From positions 1 to 16,543 of the forward strand of contig CAYXDO010000214.1 of the NCBI GenBank assembly GCA_964463485.1: a DNA stretch of 16,543 nt. The letters run 5' to 3'. How positions within the stretch are numbered: the stretch's first letter is position 1; every line of letters begins with the position of its first letter. The notes below the pieces were generated by a model. The model did no database searches and was not told the DNA's origin. It saw only the letters and a program-made list of their open reading frames with translations. The position numbers and the translations under genes are program-made. Shown here piece by piece: positions 1-6,999 of the stretch. Source of the DNA: CAYXDO01 sp964463485. GTDB lineage: Bacteria > Myxococcota > Kuafuiibacteriia > Kuafuiibacteriales > Kuafuiibacteriaceae.

Positions 1-113
1 GGCCCGGTGACGGACTCGGGCCCGGTGACGGACTCGGGCCCGGTGACGGACTCGGGCCCGGCAACGCACTCAAGCTCGGCCACTGACTTGGTTATCGGTC
101 ACGGGCCGATTCG
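1..113. repeat. 18-bp tandem repeat array, left edge
   Basis: Perfect copies of the unit GGTGACGGACTCGGGCCC lie at 6-23, 24-41 and 42-59, with a partial copy at 1-5. They are followed by decaying copies at 60-77 (6 of 18 mismatched), 78-95 and roughly 96-113. The same unit in the same orientation makes up the right end of the window. The + frame starting at base 1 is open through the array (GPVTDS per unit) and closes with TAA at 175-177. Nothing else suggests that it is coding. The array runs off the left edge, so its true length is unknown. Confidence 0.95.
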
Positions 114-376
114 AGCAAAGACTCAGATGCACACACGGATTCAGACCGCCGCGAAGCGGTCGATGCAGACTGGCTAAGCGCGTCGGATTGCGAATTATTG
201 GGGTCCAATGATCTCGACTACTTAGGGGGAAGTTCCTGGGGAGGGTCGACACAATTCTCCGCTCGGACAGGCCTGGCCTCAGCGTTGTTCGAAAGCCCGG
301 AAGCGCGAGTTTCAAAGCAGGCTCTAGCTCCTCTGCACCCCTTGACTTGGAATCGTTGAGGTGAGAAATCGACCGG
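114..376. other. Intergenic stretch without a convincing gene
   Basis: Short frames exist on both strands, but none has a signal peptide, recognisable domain or good ribosome site. Two longer - strand frames reach in from the + gene at 377 and look like its shadows. A purine-rich GAGGTGAG at 358-365 probably serves as the Shine-Dalgarno site for the ATG at 377. No clear promoter or hairpin was seen. Confidence 0.6.
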
Positions 377-2062
377 ATGGCATCTCGGAGGCTGGCGCTC
401 CTTCTCATGGCAGCAGTTTTGGGTTGTCCGAACGAGCCAGCACCCGGGCTGGAGATTGTATCCCTGGGACTTCCAACCGGCACGGTTGGCCACGACTACA
501 TCGCCGTTCTGTACGCATGGGGTGGAAGAGGCAAAGTCACTTGGGCGGCGAGCACGCTCCCGCCTGGATTGAGGTTGGAGGAGGATTGGATCGCCGGGGT
601 ACCGCTCGAAGCTGGCGATACCGAGTTCACGCTCTTTGCGACCGACAACGCGTCGGCGGCGCAGGAGAGTGTCCTGATTCGAATTCTCGACCAACCGAGT
701 CAGATCCAACCCGGCGCGCACTCGTGTGACTTTCCGGTCGAGCTCTTCGTTCCTCTCGGCCAGCCCGTGCTGCTCGACGTCGAGCCAACGATCGAACCAC
801 TGCCGCTCGCGGGTTGTTCACCAGAATCGGAAGCATCGGAAGTCGCCTACCACTTCACGGTGCAACAACCATCCGCGCTCGTGGTCGAGGCCCCGTATGA
901 AGCACGGGTCGCCATGTTTCGAGGGACCTGTGGCGAGAGCTCGCCGGTGTTCTGCGATCCGCCGGGCCACTCCACGTCGACGACTTTTTTGGAGCCCGGT
1001 GAGTACTACCTGCTGGTTGCGGCGGTGGAGGTCAGTCGTTCCAACCTCGTCCTGCACCCGCGACCCCACGCCGAGACTTGTGCAACCGGGGTCGAGTTGG
1101 GTTTCGTAGGAGATCGTCTGAGTTGGGCAACTGACGCAACAGGTGCCATTGAGTCACCCGATCCGTTTGGCGCCTGCGGACTCGACAGCGGGGTCTATGC
1201 GCGATTTGAGCTGGAGGAACGCTCGTGGCTCAGGTTCGACGGGAGTTACTTCGAGCTCTTCGAGGGCACATGTGACCGGAGAGCGTCCATCGCCTGCTTT
1301 GACTGGTCGGACTTGTGTGTCGGACCCGTCGAGCCAGGGTCGTTTGTGCTGCGCTCCTCCGCACAGGGCGGTGCCATCGTGATCGACCGAAAAGACGTGC
1401 TGCCTCCACCCCAAAATAGCCAGAGCAACCAAGCCATTGCCCTGCAATCCGGAGACCTGCTTCGCGCTTATCGAGGATACGAGAGTCACTACACCATCCA
1501 CGTTCCGGAAGGCGAGGACCTCGCGATCGAGCGAGTGGAACCAGGGGAAGTCGACCTCACCATCGGCTCCCTGGAATTCGAGCCCTATGGCCCGAGTTTT
1601 CGGCGCCTTGCACATATCGAAGGTGACGTCCGAATCAAGGCCTCCGACCAAAGAACGCCTTGCGACGAGGGCGCGTTCGAGTCGGCTGCCTTTCGCGCGT
1701 GGTTGATCGACCAAGCGCCTCCTCCCCAACCTTGCGAAGCGTCGCCCGTGGTTCTCATCGACGTAGGCCAAATGATGACGGTGACCTCTTCGATCGGCAC
1801 GGGCTCGGAGCTCGGTTCCTGCAAAACGGAATCCCGAGGATCGACCTTCCGCCTCACCGTCCAATCGCCCGGTTACCTGACTATGTACGCGTCCGGCGCG
1901 GACGCTTCGCTTCATCAAAGCTGCGACTTCTCCCACGACGAATGCAGCGGCAGCGTCTCCGACCAGCCCGTCCTTCCGGGTGAGTACGTCGTACGCGTGG
2001 AATCCGACAGCGAAGTCCCTCCGGAATCAGTGCAGACGACCATTCGGCTAAGGCAGTTTTGA
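377..2062 (+). CDS. Predicted lipoprotein with putative-Ig domain and PPC-like beta repeats
   Basis: The 561-aa product begins with a lipoprotein signal: Arg-Arg near the start, a Leu/Ala/Met core, then V-L-G-C with the lipidated Cys at residue 17. Residues about 28-105 match the putative Ig (He_PIG) pattern: G-x-VG-x-x-Y, a GG-x-G-x-x-x-W strand, LPPGL, then G-x-P-x-x-AG with an F-T-x-x-A-T-D-N end. The rest holds repeated beta modules that begin with a Cys (C117, C235 and C453), contain a mid Cys pair, and end in a PGEYY/PGEYVV-like strand. These resemble the pre-peptidase C-terminal-like modules of myxobacterial surface proteins. A fourth module between residues about 330 and 450 is degenerate. 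There is no catalytic motif, so a surface or adhesive role is inference. The ATG at 377 is preceded by GAGGTGAG about 11 nt upstream. A 77-bp transporter relic follows the stop. Confidence 0.9.
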   Translation: MASRRLALLLMAAVLGCPNEPAPGLEIVSLGLPTGTVGHDYIAVLYAWGGRGKVTWAASTLPPGLRLEEDWIAGVPLEAGDTEFTLFATDNASAAQESVLIRILDQPSQIQPGAHSCDFPVELFVPLGQPVLLDVEPTIEPLPLAGCSPESEASEVAYHFTVQQPSALVVEAPYEARVAMFRGTCGESSPVFCDPPGHSTSTTFLEPGEYYLLVAAVEVSRSNLVLHPRPHAETCATGVELGFVGDRLSWATDATGAIESPDPFGACGLDSGVYARFELEERSWLRFDGSYFELFEGTCDRRASIACFDWSDLCVGPVEPGSFVLRSSAQGGAIVIDRKDVLPPPQNSQSNQAIALQSGDLLRAYRGYESHYTIHVPEGEDLAIERVEPGEVDLTIGSLEFEPYGPSFRRLAHIEGDVRIKASDQRTPCDEGAFESAAFRAWLIDQAPPPQPCEASPVVLIDVGQMMTVTSSIGTGSELGSCKTESRGSTFRLTVQSPGYLTMYASGADASLHQSCDFSHDECSGSVSDQPVLPGEYVVRVESDSEVPPESVQTTIRLRQF

Positions 2063-2065
2063 GCT

Positions 2066-2142
2066 GCCAACACGCTCCGGGCGGAACCCGTGGCAATCGG
2101 GAGGAAACAAATCAGGGCGGCGAGCAACCCATCTCGGGACTT
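2066..2142 (-). pseudogene. Relic fragment of an MFS transporter gene
   Basis: This intergenic stretch matches an internal piece of the intact MFS gene, 7520-7596, in the same orientation. Bases 2094-2136 are identical to 7548-7590 (43 of 43). The flanking 28 bases to the left differ at about 6 positions, and similarity fades beyond 2142. Read on the - strand it encodes KSRDGLLAALICFLPI followed by ATGSARSVLA, against GTGAAQSVLA in the intact protein (about residues 212-237). It has no start, no stop in register and no flanking coding sequence. It is either the remnant of a second transporter copy or an ectopic duplication. Confidence 0.85.
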
Positions 2143-2193
2143 CAAGGGACTTAGGCGAGACTTCGAGAGCGCGATGAGGTAAGATATCGGGCC

Positions 2194-3747
2194 GTGGCCG
2201 AATCACCCGCGACATCTTGGGCCCGAAATTCGTGGCTGCTGTGCGGACTCGCAGGTTGCACCCCGATCGTCGATCTCGATCTGACAGGCTCCGGGTGGTA
2301 CGCGCTGGCCAGCTTGGAGCTGCAACCCATCGCTCCGATCGCCGAGCTGGAGCTCGTGCCGGAAAAGGCCATCGTGGCGACCTGGCCGATCGAGATCGAG
2401 CGACTCTTCACGGTCGGACGCCCTCGCGTCTCGAGCAGACGGCTGCGTGATGGTGTCCTAGTTCCCGAAACGACTTGCCATGACCTCAGAGCCGCCTTCG
2501 CCTCCTTCCAGTCCGATTCCAAGTGCGACATGTGGTCGACAGAGATCGCGGCGTGGGGATACTGCAAAGATGAGTTGTGTCGCGTTCGCTGCGGGGATGG
2601 GTTCGTCCACGTGGGGGAGGACTGCGACGACGGCAACGAACGATCCGGGGACGGGTGCGCGAGCTGTGGCGCGGAGCCCGGCTGGGCCTGTGACGACGGC
2701 GGCTGCCGGTTCTTGTGCGGGAATGGTCTGCAAGACTCCGGAGAAGGCTGCGACGATCGCAACACGAAGGACGGCGACGGTTGCAGCGGAGAGTGTACTC
2801 TCGAGCCTGGCTTCGTGTGCACCGGGGGGCTCTGCCGACTGGCCTGCGGTGACAGCACACTACAGCCGGGCGAGAGCTGCGACGACTCCAACGCGATCGG
2901 GGGTGACGGTTGCGATTCCGCGTGCCGCGTCGAGCCAGAATTCCGTTGCGTTGGCCAACCGTCTCTCTGCGGCCGCTGCGGAGACGGGTGGAAGATGGCG
3001 CCCTTCGAGGATTGCGACACCGGCACGCTCGCGGACGTCGGGTGTGAAGCTTGTCGGTACGCGCCGGGGTTCGCAGGGTGTTCGGCGGACTCGGCGGATG
3101 CGTGCCCGACCCAGTGCGGCGACGGCAGAGTCACCGGCTCCGAGGTCTGCGATGATGGCAACTCGAGCTCGCTCGATGGGTGCGACTGCGCCGTCGAACC
3201 AGGTTGGTACTGCAGCGCGGAGAGAACCCGTTGCTTCCCATGCACCGGTCGCCTCGAGGCCCAAAGTGGAATCTCCATGAAGCTCCTCGATGTCGTGCCG
3301 CTCCAAGTCTCGTCTCACGCCTCCATGTGTATGACGCCGGGCTCCCAGCTGAAGGTGCCGTGCGCGCAAGTGAGCACCGAGCTCAACTTGGCCTTCGGCG
3401 GGGCCGCGGAGCCGCCGAACATCACGAATGGGTACATCGGGGACACGGTGTCGACGCCCACGTTGTCCATCACGCTCGCTCGTCGAGCCTGGATCGGGGC
3501 GATCCGATTTGGCGGCGATCGATTCCGCGGCAGCGTGGCCACTCACGCCTCGTTTCAGATCCAAATCGGCGCTGACTCACCCCGCCTCCTCCTCGACTCG
3601 AGGTGCTTCGGGCAGCCTTTCGAGGCCCGCGGGTTCCAGTCGCTCGAGATCAGTTTTCCGGCCATCGAAGTGAGCTCCGTGCAGATCCTCTTCGATTCTG
3701 CGACTTTCATCGACGAGATCGAGCTCCTCGCGCACCCTACGGAGTAG
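2194..3747 (+). CDS. Lipoprotein with five myxococcal Cys-rich (DUF4215-type) repeats
   Basis: The 517-aa product starts with GTG at 2194; GAGG at 2176-2179 is a rather distant ribosome site. A short signal peptide ends in L-A-G-C, with the lipid-accepting Cys at residue 22. After a non-repetitive region of about 110 residues come five tandem repeats, from Cys133 to about residue 350. Their core is CGDG-x(4-6)-GExCDDGN-x(3-4)-GDGC-x(2-3)-C-x(2)-EPG-x-x-C, the myxococcal disulfide-rich repeat. Repeat four is the most divergent (FEDCDTG), and repeat five has a shortened DGCDC core. The C-terminal 160 residues form a predicted beta domain ending in a strand with IDEIEL, reminiscent of galactose-binding/discoidin folds; that is a guess. 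The repeats occur in surface and secreted proteins of unknown binding partner. The gene follows the preceding lipoprotein gene by 131 bp and is probably an exposed envelope protein. Confidence 0.92.
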   Translation: MAESPATSWARNSWLLCGLAGCTPIVDLDLTGSGWYALASLELQPIAPIAELELVPEKAIVATWPIEIERLFTVGRPRVSSRRLRDGVLVPETTCHDLRAAFASFQSDSKCDMWSTEIAAWGYCKDELCRVRCGDGFVHVGEDCDDGNERSGDGCASCGAEPGWACDDGGCRFLCGNGLQDSGEGCDDRNTKDGDGCSGECTLEPGFVCTGGLCRLACGDSTLQPGESCDDSNAIGGDGCDSACRVEPEFRCVGQPSLCGRCGDGWKMAPFEDCDTGTLADVGCEACRYAPGFAGCSADSADACPTQCGDGRVTGSEVCDDGNSSSLDGCDCAVEPGWYCSAERTRCFPCTGRLEAQSGISMKLLDVVPLQVSSHASMCMTPGSQLKVPCAQVSTELNLAFGGAAEPPNITNGYIGDTVSTPTLSITLARRAWIGAIRFGGDRFRGSVATHASFQIQIGADSPRLLLDSRCFGQPFEARGFQSLEISFPAIEVSSVQILFDSATFIDEIELLAHPTE

Positions 3748-3807
3748 CCTAAATGGAGCGCTCCGTACTCATTCCGCGTCAGGCCCGGGTCGGGCCAAGG
3801 TGACAGA

Positions 3808-4921
3808 GTGTTGGCAACGATTCCCTGGCTCGTTTTGATCGGATCTTCGCCGACCGTCGTCTCCACCATCGATCGCAAAGCCTCGATCGTGGTGCACGTG
3901 TCTGGTGCGGGCTCCGATCCGACGGGAACGGAGCGGATTCGAGCGGCCTTTTCGCGCGCGATCGAGCAACTCACGACACTACGCGTCGCACCCCTCACCG
4001 AGTGGAATAGCGATCCCAACGCAATGTGGCGCTGCGAATCGAGTCCCGAGCTGGATTGCTGGATCTCGTCGCTGGTGGACTCGGAAGGCCGCTCGCCAGA
4101 CTTCCTCGCCGTTCTCTCCGCATCCCGCGAGGAACGCGGGGGTTCGTTGGTCACGTTCCTGCTCCTCGACGCCGCAGCGGGCCGCCGAGCGTTGGCCTTG
4201 CCTTCCAGAGAAGACGCGGCAGCTGGGATCCTCGATGCCGCGGTCACGATCTCGAGGAGCGTGGCGCCAAGCACGGCTCTGTTCTCCGAGTTCGTCTCCG
4301 CCGCCCACAGTCTGCTCGAATCGAGGGCCGTGTGGTTTCCTCACGGCCGAGTGACTCTCTCCGGCAAGCCCGGGCTCGTGATGTCGCTGGGTTCGGATCG
4401 ATTTGAATCCAAGGACGGGGCTCCGCTCGGTGTTTTTGTTCGGAGCGGCTCGGTCTCGATTTCCGTGGAGGACATCCGGGGAGCTGGAGCCCGAGCTCTT
4501 CACAGGCTCGGTGCGACCCGGACAAGAGGTCGTCATCACCCCGAGCACTCGAACGGCGAGCGCGAAGATCGCCGGGACGTCCAGAGACTTTCTCTTGGTC
4601 GCGGGTGCCGCGTTAGCCGTCACCGGGCTGAGCGTCATGGTCGGCGCCGCGGTATCCGACCCGGGCATCGTCGAAATCGGTGACTGCGAAGGAACGCGGC
4701 GATGTTCGCGATTCGAGACTTTAGGCGAGCTGGCCGGGAATCCCGGCTCGTCGAGCGTGCTCGCATTCCCGTTCGGCGCGAGCCTCGGTCTGATGGGTGC
4801 GACATGGATCGCCGGGGCCCTCTTGGGGGAGTGGAGCCATCGCATCCCCTGGTCATTGATCGCGCTGGGTCCGTTGATCGGCGCAGGCGCCTACGTCGTC
4901 TTGGCCACGCCGAATTGGTGA
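3808..4921 (+). pseudogene. Secreted/membrane protein of unknown function, split by a one-base frameshift
   Basis: Two overlapping + frames look like halves of one protein of about 370 aa. The first starts with GTG at 3808, with AAGG just upstream, and has a hydrophobic N-terminus (LATIPWLVLIG) suggesting a signal peptide. It reads sensibly to about 4477 (VSISVEDIRG), then becomes Arg/His-rich noise ending at 4683. The second frame, offset by +1, takes over with GELEPELFTGSVRPGQEV and ends at the TGA at 4919-4921. Removing one G from the GGGG run at 4478-4481 would join them as VEDIRELEPELF. The C-terminal half has three likely membrane helices: FLLVAGAALAVTGLSVMVG (from about 4581), a Gly/Ala-rich helix at about 4765-4830, and one at about 4848-4910. 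The short beta region before them resembles a PEGA-like module, but weakly. The family is not recognised. The frameshift may be a true mutation or an assembly error at the homopolymer. Confidence 0.75.
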
Positions 4922-4966
4922 CCGTGCGACCTTCCGAGCCGGCCGCCCAAGGCGGAGGATCGTCGA

Positions 4967-6640
4967 TCATTCGGCATCCAGCAACCCAGCGCATGCCCCG
5001 AGCTTCCTTTTCATGTCTGCGGGGCTGAGTCGCGCGGCAAGCGCGCACGCTTTCACGCGCTTCTCGGACGGCGTACCCTTGGCCGCGGCGGCGAGTGCGT
5101 CGGCGATCTCCAGCAGCACCTCCGCTTCGCCCGGGCCGGTCTCGTTGAGTCGCTGTACCCACTCGACAGACTTCGCCGGAGGTCGAAGCGGCACCGGCAA
5201 CTCTCGTCGAGTCTCCTTTGGTGGGTTCGGTGTGACTTGCGGGAGGCGGCGGGCGCTCGGCTGGAGTGGCTTTGGAGGCTTCGAAGACTTCGCCGGCGCC
5301 TTGGGGCGAGACTCCGCTCGCACTGAGTCTGGTCGCGGCTCTGGGATCGGGGGTCGCGCGCTCGGCGCTGGAACCCTAGGGACCTCCGCTTGCGCCGGTT
5401 GCACGTCCGATTGGCTCGGCGCAGAGGAGCTGCCCGCCTGGGATGAGGCCTGCGATGAGGCTCGATCCAGGGGCTCCCGCTTCCATACCCCGGCAACGAA
5501 CCCGACGACGATCGCCGTCGGGAGCAGCACGGCGGCCAATCGCCGATTTCGTGACCTTCGCGAGCCTGCAGGACTCATCGGCGCATTTGCGCGCGCTCGA
5601 AATGGGCTCGCGTACACCTCGAGCACCTCACTCCGAACCCAAGTCTCCGTACCGAACCCTGGGTCCGCGTCGAACGACGGGAGGTCCTCACTCGCCGCCG
5701 ACTCAGCTTGGATCCACTGGGCCTTCTTGGACGTCGACTCTTCCGCAAAATCGAAGGACTCGGTCAGCGCGCGAATGTGGGCAGACGAAGTCGCGAGCGG
5801 AGACTGCGACAACGCGTCGGAGAACTCTCGGGCTGACTCGAAGCGGGCCTCCGGGTCGAAGGCCAGGGCTCTGTTCAGCACCGGCTCGAAGCGAGCTGCC
5901 TCGGCGGGTCGCAGCTCCGAGAGCGGCCGCCGCGTCGGAAACGCCGAACGGAGAATCATCTCGTTCATGCTGCCTTTCTGAACCAGCCGCTCCAAGGTCA
6001 GGAGCTCGTACAGAATCGCACCCACCGCATACAGGTCGGCCGCTGGCGTGACATCCGGCGTACGAGCCTGCTCTGGAGCCATGTATCCGGGCGTCCCGAT
6101 CACGGAGCTCGGCGCCGTATTCCAGGTCTTCAAGCTCGAGGTCCCGATCCCCAGATCGATGAGTCTCACGATGCCGTCCGAACCCACCATGACGTTCTTC
6201 GGAGCGATGTCTCGGTGAACGAAGCCCATCGGTCTTCCCGACTCGTCGGTCGCCGCGTGGAGCGCGCCGAGTCCTTCGAGAATGCCGCGTACGAGCTCGA
6301 CGACGCACTCCACTGGGAGCCGTCGGCGTTCGGCGATGGCTCGGCGAAGCAACTCCGAGAGCGGACTGCCTTCGATGTATTCCATCGTGAAGTACATTCG
6401 GTCGTTGATTCGACCTGCCTCGAACACGCGGACGAGGTGCGGGCTCGTGACGCGAACCGCGACGCTGGCCTCGTGCTTGAACCTCGAAATGAGGTCGTCG
6501 TCGTGAAGGTCAGCGTGCAATCGCTTGAGCACCAAGTAGTCGGCGCCCGCTCCCCGCGCCCGAGCCAGGAACACCTCGCCCATCGAGCCCTGCCCGAGTC
6601 GGTCCAACAGAACGTACGGACCAAAGGCCTCCGGAGTCAC
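4967..6640 (-). CDS. Transmembrane Hanks-type Ser/Thr protein kinase
   Basis: The 557-aa product is a bacterial PknB-type kinase. The kinase domain spans about residues 9-278. It has the glycine loop GQGSMGEV (16-23), catalytic Lys39 in VLKRL, Glu57 as the likely helix-C glutamate, HRDIAPKN with catalytic Asp144 and Asn149, a DLG metal motif (162-164) in place of DFG, and GTPGYMAPE ending at 190. All core catalytic residues are present, so it should be active on Ser/Thr. After an acidic linker, one membrane helix lies at about 368-386 (AAVLLPTAIVVGFVAGVW). A Pro/Ser/Ala/Arg-rich stretch of about 100 residues follows, then a small helical C-terminal domain with two Cys residues. There are no PASTA repeats. 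The start is the GTG at 6640, which overlaps the TGA of the upstream small gene as GTGA and suggests translational coupling. The gene converges on the + gene ending at 4921. Confidence 0.96.
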   Translation of the reverse strand: MTPEAFGPYVLLDRLGQGSMGEVFLARARGAGADYLVLKRLHADLHDDDLISRFKHEASVAVRVTSPHLVRVFEAGRINDRMYFTMEYIEGSPLSELLRRAIAERRRLPVECVVELVRGILEGLGALHAATDESGRPMGFVHRDIAPKNVMVGSDGIVRLIDLGIGTSSLKTWNTAPSSVIGTPGYMAPEQARTPDVTPAADLYAVGAILYELLTLERLVQKGSMNEMILRSAFPTRRPLSELRPAEAARFEPVLNRALAFDPEARFESAREFSDALSQSPLATSSAHIRALTESFDFAEESTSKKAQWIQAESAASEDLPSFDADPGFGTETWVRSEVLEVYASPFRARANAPMSPAGSRRSRNRRLAAVLLPTAIVVGFVAGVWKREPLDRASSQASSQAGSSSAPSQSDVQPAQAEVPRVPAPSARPPIPEPRPDSVRAESRPKAPAKSSKPPKPLQPSARRLPQVTPNPPKETRRELPVPLRPPAKSVEWVQRLNETGPGEAEVLLEIADALAAAAKGTPSEKRVKACALAARLSPADMKRKLGACAGLLDAE

Positions 6641-6984
6641 GAGCGAAGCATACTGCGTCCCCGCAGATCCGGAGCAAAATCCACGCCCTCCAGAAAAATC
6701 TGTGCGGCGAGATCACGAGTGGTCGCCGCTTCGATCGACCGCACGAGAGCGGGTCGAGGCGCGAACGACTCGCGAAGGCTTCCTGGCCACCTTCTCGGGT
6801 CCGGCGCCCAAGCGCGCTGTGCGATCGTCCATCGCGCGCCGAAGCAGCCGTTCGTCGAGCTCGAGGGAAGGTTCCGGCGCGATGAGATCGAAGCCATGCG
6901 CCCGCATTCGCCGGCGAAGCTCGCTCCTCGTCCGCCGAGTGATTTGGTACGCCAAATCCGCCGGAAGCACTTTGGGAGTGCCAT
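6637..6984 (-). pseudogene. Small unrecognised gene with apparent internal frameshift(s), coupled to the kinase
   Basis: This lies between the MFS stop (7000) and the kinase start. Two frames each look coding over part of it. From about 6970 (GTG) to 6760, one frame gives a charged helical sequence (LPADLAYQITRRTRSELRRR, then DLIAPEPSLELDERLLRRAM). It then becomes noise and stops at 6713. The other frame looks real only in its last third (VRSIEAATTRDLAAQIFLEG, then VDFAPDLRG) and stops with the TGA at 6637-6639, overlapping the kinase GTG by 4 nt. That second frame also owns an ATG at 6984 (MALPK). A missing base near 6970 would let it read MALPKVLPADLAYQ. Two compensating one-base changes, near 6970 and about 6745-6790, would therefore restore one protein of about 115 aa. 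A single change plus the GTG start at 6970 is the simpler alternative. The function is unknown; the position suggests a partner of the kinase. Confidence 0.6.
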
Positions 6985-6999
6985 ACGGCGGGGAGCCGC

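Noticed and set aside
1..177. + strand open frame through the left array (GPVTDS repeats) ending in TAA at 175-177
   Set aside because: The array itself lacks stops in this frame, so openness is expected; the 40 residues after it match nothing recognisable and there is no other sign of coding.
4943..4955. Possible bidirectional terminator hairpin (CCGCC-CAA-GGCGG) between convergent genes
   Set aside because: The stem is only 5 bp and no T run follows on either strand.
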